NCBI GenBank assembly: GCA_946623485.1
Contig: CAMORF010000061.1
Span: 1 to 9,534 of the forward strand
DNA: 9,534 bases
Origin: an uncultured Clostridia bacterium
GTDB lineage: Bacteria > Bacillota > Clostridia > Lachnospirales > Lachnospiraceae
Direction: 5' to 3'
The notes beneath the pieces are model-generated. The model ran no database searches. It was not told the DNA's origin and saw nothing but the letters and a program-made list of their open reading frames with translations. Of the stretch, positions 5,428 to 9,534 are shown piece by piece. The position numbers and the translations under genes are program-made. Position 1 is the stretch's first letter. Each line of letters opens with the position of its first letter.

Positions 5428-8399
5428 TACTTAAACTTAACGCCCTGCTCATCAAAGAGATCCTGGATCGCGTGGTTCATTGCCCGCGTCACCTTATCGA
5501 TGTCCATCTCCTCGCATTCCACTGAGATGGTCAATGTGGCATTCCCGCCTCCGATTGCTTTCACGCCCCTGTAAACAGGCTCACCGGTAATCTCCGGAAC
5601 CTGCTCACGGAGCTTCGGAAGCTGAGTCCTCAGCATGTCTTCCACCTCTTTCAGCTTATAATCACTCATCGAAACCGTGACATCCAGGCTGAAAACGGAC
5701 AGATTCTTTGATTTATTGATCACATTCTTGACATCGCGGTTGGCGATGATCTTGATATTGTTGTTGGCGCCCAAAAGCTTGGTTGTCCGGACGCCAATCT
5801 CAAGGACCTTGCCGCTGAAACCTCCGATATCGACGATGTCACCCACTCTGAATTCCCCGTCAAATACGATGGAGATCCCCGCCACGATATCCGTAATCAG
5901 ATCCTTTGCGCCGAGAGAAAGGGCAAACGCCGGAAGGGAAAGGGACGCAATCAGGGCGCCAAGGTTAATCCCGACATTATACAAAGCCATATAGACGAAG
6001 AAGATCATGCCCGCATAGGTGATCAGGTTCAGCGCCAGGCGGCAGAATGTATCCCCCTTCGGCCCCATTGTGGAGCTGACAATGCGGACCAGCACCTTCA
6101 GGATCGTCACCGTAATCAACACCTGGGCAAACAGAATCAGAATGCTGGTGAAGGAAAACAGGTTGAAGCCCTTTGTCCACTGACCGTGGATCACAAATCC
6201 CAGCAGGGAGCCGGTGGTGTTTGCACCCTTGAAATAGTACCATACCATGACGCCAACGATTGCGCCAACCATCAGGATCTCCAGCGTCACGGAGGCATTA
6301 TGCATCGGCGTGCGCAGCCCGAATCTGGAAAGACTCAGTTTCCACCGTTTTCTTGGATCCTCCTGCGCAGCCTGATCCTCCTCGAAGCGTTTCCGCTCCT
6401 CCGCAGCCTCCTCCAGTTCTTCTCCTTCTTTGGACCAGTATGCGAACGCCTTCTTGTAACCGAACATCAGATAACCTATGAGCACAGTCAGGAAAACAAA
6501 GCATGCAAGGGAGGCGAGCCCTGCGTAAACCAGGATATTCTTATAGATATGCGGCTGCTCCGCAGCATAATAATATAAGGTACCATCAATGTCCGTGCTC
6601 TCCCCGTAGCAGGCTGTATTGTTAAAGGTAAAGAAATCCCGGTAACTGTCTATAAGCGCAGTCTGCGGCAATTCCAGGGAGACTGCATTTTTTCCGATCA
6701 TTTCCGAATTACTCGAATTCTTAATCACCTGGGATTCAGGATCTACAGAAAATGAAAGCGTTCCGGCTGTCACAAGGCTCTTCATGACATCATCCAGGGT
6801 CTCAAGCTTCTCCGGACGGAGTTTATCCTCCGGCACCGCAACCAGAAGCGCACCGTACTTCCCCGCGTCCTCGGGGCTTTCCAGGCATACGCCAATCAAG
6901 GCATTCTTCAGCCCTGTCTCCTCATCTGTCTGCACATCATGCACAACAGACGGAATCCCCTTCAGCAGACGCCGGAACTCATAGGTGGAAGATTCGGGAG
7001 TCTTTCCAAGCTCCATATTCACATACTGGGAATTGCTGAGCACTTCCTTGCCATCCGGATCGTAGATCATGATATAATCCGCTTCGATCAGATCGGAGAA
7101 GGTCTGCAGGTTCTCCTTTGTCGCAAGCTCCGGCCTTTCCTTCAGGATCGCGGCAAGATTCTCCGCATAGGTCACATATGAGGCCTTCCGCTCTTTCAGT
7201 GTCGTTTTTTCCTCCAGCTTACTGTCCTCGACTCTCTGCTCCAGGACGCTCAAAGATTTTTTCACACTGTTGCAGATACCAAACAGCCTAAGCAGGGACA
7301 GAAGCAGCGCGGATACGAAGAAAATCACAAGGCATCCTATGACAATCATCGAAAACGCTTTTCTGACCGTCCTTCTCGTACCCAGATGCTCTGCCTGCTC
7401 CTCATTCAGCCTGTAATGCCGCACAAGCCTGATCAGCGAGTAAAACCAGACAAGAAGGATAATCCCCACAACAAGAAACGCAGCCAGTATCACCACGGTC
7501 TGCTGCATTGTCATGGATATGAACTCCTCTTCCGGAATCAGATATACCAGGTACACATTTTCGTTTAAAATGTCTGAACCCTTTGCAGCCTGGACAAAGG
7601 TTATCCATGACTGGTTCTTATATTCCACTCTGCCAACAGACTCCATCAGCTTTTCCGCAGACAAAGACCGGCTGCTGGTCGGAGCATTCTCCAGCATCTC
7701 CTTCGTGATGCCGCACGCCTCTGCTGTCGTAAACGTTTCCGGCAGGTCATCCGCTTTATACAGCAAGGGATGGTTACCGTCTGCGTCTGCCTCCTCGGAC
7801 GCAAACAGAACCTTGAAGCCAAATGCCTCCTCAATCGCCTTCAATCTGCTTTCTGCGTCAAAGTTAATTTTTGCCCGTTCCTCCAGTTCAGACAGCAGTT
7901 CGCCTTCCATATAATAGATACTGTCACCGATCTTGTTATAACCCACAAGATAAGTATCTTCCTCACCTGTATCCAGCAATTTACCCAGATCCACTGAAAA
8001 AAGGCCCTCATTTCCAACCAGCTTGGACTGATCAAATTCATATTCCGGCGGAATCGACTCGGGAAACTCAATCTTGCCATCCTCAACATTAAGAATGCTG
8101 CCATCGTTATAGTCAACACTCTTTCCGTCCCAGTTGTTCTTGACCAGCCCTTTGGCAGCGAGGGCAGCGAGGGATAGTTTTTTCACGAACTTTTCCAGTT
8201 CCCGGTTTTCGACATACGTATTGAGTTCCTGTATGCCTGCCACCGAACTGCTGATTGCTTTCATCCGCGCAGCCTGCACTTCCAGGTTGTAGACACCGTT
8301 GACTACACCATTTGTAAACAGAAGGAAGCCGCCGCACAGGATACCAAGTACAATCAGCAACACAATTCCTCCGAAGAGTTTCAGTTTCGGTCTATTCAT
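5427..8399 (-). CDS. MscS-family channel with two extracytoplasmic sensor regions
   Basis: This 990-residue protein is more than three times the length of E. coli MscS. It has helix 11-30, a sensor region 31-299, helix 301-324, helix 348-372, a second sensor region 373-619 and helix 622-647. A charged, likely coiled-coil cytoplasmic segment follows (655-685), then helices near 705-722, 747-771 and 788-808, and the MscS pore helix 811-845. The beta domain (FRVGDIVDIGGFSGKVLEIG) and the C-terminal alpha/beta domain run to residue 990. The second sensor region has a long helix and two PAS-like Cache signatures: IMIYDPDGKEVLSNS (443-457) and FSVDPESQVIKNS...MIGKN (550-571). The first region is less clear. 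The family forms heptameric tension-gated pores; sensor control of gating is inferred. The ATG at 8399 follows AAAGGG by six bases. The gene heads the cassette. Confidence 0.92.
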   Translation of the reverse strand: MNRPKLKLFGGIVLLIVLGILCGGFLLFTNGVVNGVYNLEVQAARMKAISSSVAGIQELNTYVENRELEKFVKKLSLAALAAKGLVKNNWDGKSVDYNDGSILNVEDGKIEFPESIPPEYEFDQSKLVGNEGLFSVDLGKLLDTGEEDTYLVGYNKIGDSIYYMEGELLSELEERAKINFDAESRLKAIEEAFGFKVLFASEEADADGNHPLLYKADDLPETFTTAEACGITKEMLENAPTSSRSLSAEKLMESVGRVEYKNQSWITFVQAAKGSDILNENVYLVYLIPEEEFISMTMQQTVVILAAFLVVGIILLVWFYSLIRLVRHYRLNEEQAEHLGTRRTVRKAFSMIVIGCLVIFFVSALLLSLLRLFGICNSVKKSLSVLEQRVEDSKLEEKTTLKERKASYVTYAENLAAILKERPELATKENLQTFSDLIEADYIMIYDPDGKEVLSNSQYVNMELGKTPESSTYEFRRLLKGIPSVVHDVQTDEETGLKNALIGVCLESPEDAGKYGALLVAVPEDKLRPEKLETLDDVMKSLVTAGTLSFSVDPESQVIKNSSNSEMIGKNAVSLELPQTALIDSYRDFFTFNNTACYGESTDIDGTLYYYAAEQPHIYKNILVYAGLASLACFVFLTVLIGYLMFGYKKAFAYWSKEGEELEEAAEERKRFEEDQAAQEDPRKRWKLSLSRFGLRTPMHNASVTLEILMVGAIVGVMVWYYFKGANTTGSLLGFVIHGQWTKGFNLFSFTSILILFAQVLITVTILKVLVRIVSSTMGPKGDTFCRLALNLITYAGMIFFVYMALYNVGINLGALIASLSLPAFALSLGAKDLITDIVAGISIVFDGEFRVGDIVDIGGFSGKVLEIGVRTTKLLGANNNIKIIANRDVKNVINKSKNLSVFSLDVTVSMSDYKLKEVEDMLRTQLPKLREQVPEITGEPVYRGVKAIGGGNATLTISVECEEMDIDKVTRAMNHAIQDLFDEQGVKFK

Positions 8400-8607
8400 G
8401 TTTTTCCCTTTCGATCAGCTTGTCCGAGACCGGCCCGTTTGAAATTTCTGCCTATTCAAGAATCACAGAAACAAATTCAGTAACGATTCAGCACCCCACT
8501 TTATCTTTCATACCATGATGGCGCTTTACAGCTTATGCGGCATCAACCCGGAAAAACGCAGAAGGTCGTACTGCCCCGCAAAGGGGGCAGGACGATCATT
8601 CAAATCA
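8400..8607 (-). other. Gap between the DUF308-like gene and the channel gene
   Basis: These 208 bases must hold the end of the upstream transcript and probably the promoter of the channel cassette. I see a hairpin near its upstream end (8566-8595) and a ribosome-binding AAAGGG beside the ATG at 8399, but no promoter pair good enough to call. The open frames crossing it are chance extensions of other frames. Confidence 0.5.
8566..8595 (-). terminator. GC-rich hairpin after the DUF308-like gene, weak terminator candidate
   Basis: On the minus strand CTGCCCC and GGGGCAG form a perfect 7-bp stem around a six-base loop. After one mismatch it is extended by four more pairs (TCGT with ACGA). It starts 13 bases after the stop at 8608, where a terminator would be expected. 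The only T-run (TTTTT) is about 13 bases beyond the stem, so termination would be inefficient or of another kind. Partial read-through into the channel cassette is possible. Confidence 0.38.
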
Positions 8608-9141
8608 TTACTGCGGAATATAGATGACCGCTGTTTTCCGGAATGCGGTGATGATCCGGTTAAGTGCGGAAGAAAGCAGTGCAAGGCAGAAGATATAAAC
8701 CATCGTATCCGGGTTCTTCCTGTACACAAACCCTGCGATCAGGATCAATATGCTGACGATTCCGAAGAATGCCCTGGTCTTCCATGCGGCTCCCTGTTTT
8801 CTGAAATCAAGTGCCCGGACCAGGTCAATACCGCCAGACGCCAGAAGAAGCACCATCAGATACAGGAAGATCAGCTTTTCCGCCCCTCTGTAAGCCGCCA
8901 GCATGAAAACGCCCAGGTCCAGCAGAAGGATGCCGCGGTAGAAGATCGACTTTCCGCCTACCATATGGACTGCCATTGTAGCGTAAAATACAAGTGAATA
9001 GATCCCATAAGCGAGAAGCCCAAAGCCTGTGATCAGCATAATCATGGGCGTTCCGAATTTTGGCCACTGGAATAAAACAAGCGCAACTACAATCATGGCG
9101 AGACCGATGATCAGATTTTTGACCCTTGTCAGTTTTCTCAT
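8608..9141 (-). CDS. DUF308/HdeD-like six-helix membrane protein
   Basis: The protein has 177 residues with six hydrophobic segments (about 8-25, 31-54, 66-84, 88-107, 122-141, 145-166) in three helical hairpins, the layout of the HdeD/DUF308 family. Glycines recur inside the helices (LITGFGLLAYG, LLASGGIDLV), as in that family. Members are small inner-membrane proteins. HdeD itself is linked to acid resistance in E. coli, but the biochemical role is not defined and no function is transferred here. The ATG overlaps the preceding stop (ATGA at 9141-9138), and GAGGTGAGG lies about five bases upstream, so it is translationally coupled to the unidentified gene before it. Family assignment is by topology and general sequence look, hence moderate. 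Confidence 0.75.
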   Translation of the reverse strand: MRKLTRVKNLIIGLAMIVVALVLFQWPKFGTPMIMLITGFGLLAYGIYSLVFYATMAVHMVGGKSIFYRGILLLDLGVFMLAAYRGAEKLIFLYLMVLLLASGGIDLVRALDFRKQGAAWKTRAFFGIVSILILIAGFVYRKNPDTMVYIFCLALLSSALNRIITAFRKTAVIYIPQ

Positions 9142-9534
9142 TTGACCTCACCTCTCTTTCTCCTCAGTCCCAAAAGTTTCAGGTAGTCTTTGATGCCAAC
9201 GTTTTTGCCGTCATATTCCATCGAGTATCCTGCCAGCAGGCTTCCTGATTTGTAGATCCTGTTTGTAACCATACTTTTATGATCCAGCGCAGCCAGGATG
9301 AACTGCCCGAGGCCGGTGTCATCCTTTTCCTTTTCAGACGCGCTCAAGTACTCATTTCGGAAGACGTCCACGCTGAAGTCTGGAATCTTCTGCCCGGAGA
9401 GCTTCTCACCAAAGGCCTTCCAGTCAGCACACGCGTCCAGCTGGCGCTTCTCGATGATCCTGTGGATCTCCTTCTCATAGGGCTTCGCAATGTCGGTGGC
9501 ATATACGCCGGTTTCAAAGGTACCGGTTCCGCTC
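9138..9534 (-). CDS. C-terminal part of an unidentified soluble protein, cut by the right edge
   Basis: The frame is open from the window edge to TGA at 9138, giving about 131 C-terminal residues. It begins SGTGTFETGVYATDIAKPYE and ends in a basic LKLLGLRRKRGEVK. An in-frame GTG at 9371 could be mistaken for a start, but the frame continues open upstream with the same protein-like composition. There is no hydrophobic segment, so this part is soluble. Charged, probably helical stretches alternate with short hydrophobic ones (GLGQFILAALDHKSMV). I do not recognise the family and see no catalytic motif. Its stop overlaps the ATG of the DUF308-like gene by ATGA, so the two form one operon. Confidence 0.75.
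   Translation of the reverse strand, partial: SGTGTFETGVYATDIAKPYEKEIHRIIEKRQLDACADWKAFGEKLSGQKIPDFSVDVFRNEYLSASEKEKDDTGLGQFILAALDHKSMVTNRIYKSGSLLAGYSMEYDGKNVGIKDYLKLLGLRRKRGEVK

Noticed and set aside
8400..8560. Promoter for the channel cassette
   Set aside because: Several weak hexamers were tried (TTGATG, TTGTTT, GATAAA), but no pair had acceptable spacing and match together.
9298..9371. Treating the GTG at 9371 as the start of a 77-residue gene
   Set aside because: The same frame is open without a stop to the window edge and reads as ordinary protein, so this is the tail of a longer gene.
1..9534. CRISPR array, tRNA, rRNA or mobile element
   Set aside because: No regularly spaced repeats with unique spacers, no cloverleaf-like or rRNA-like sequence, and no transposase, integrase or phage genes were seen on either strand.

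Overview
The window reads as one strand of a Clostridia-type (Bacillota, probably Lachnospiraceae-like) chromosome. All credible genes lie on the minus strand. They have strong Shine-Dalgarno sites (AGGAGAGG, GGAGGGGGG), short spacers and start/stop overlaps. The response-regulator type, a receiver joined to an OmpR/SARP-like winged helix, is common in Clostridia. The taxonomic guess is an inference from style; no marker gene is present. No rRNA, tRNA, CRISPR array, transposase or phage gene was seen.

In transcription order (right to left) the layout is as follows. (1) 9534-9138: C-terminus of an unrecognised soluble protein, joined by an ATGA overlap to a six-helix DUF308/HdeD-like membrane protein (9141-8608). 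(2) A 208-bp gap with a GC-rich hairpin. (3) A membrane cassette: a 990-residue MscS-family channel with two large extracytoplasmic sensor regions, the second Cache-like (8399-5427); a 44-residue single-helix small protein overlapping it through TAATG (5427-5293); a 399-residue membrane protein with about nine helices (5225-4026); and a 454-residue membrane protein with about seven helices and an alanine-rich tail of exact 12-residue repeats (4004-2640). (4) A near-perfect 53-nt palindrome. (5) A two-component pair: a response regulator (2549-1788) and a LytS/YpdA-type histidine kinase with about eight helices (1748-345). (6) A 312-bp stretch holding a decayed or low-complexity small reading frame and a leftward promoter with three helically phased GG-T-tract repeats. 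(7) The first ten codons of a further gene running off the left edge.

The likely theme is envelope sensing. A channel that appears to combine tension gating with extracytoplasmic ligand sensing is made with a microprotein and two polytopic partners of unknown function, next to a membrane-embedded kinase and its DNA-binding regulator. The membrane genes are very probably one transcript, because their spacing is -1, 67 and 21 nt. Joint function of the cassette and the two-component pair is an inference from adjacency and shared orientation. The regulator could act on the phased-repeat promoter at the left edge, but this is a hypothesis.
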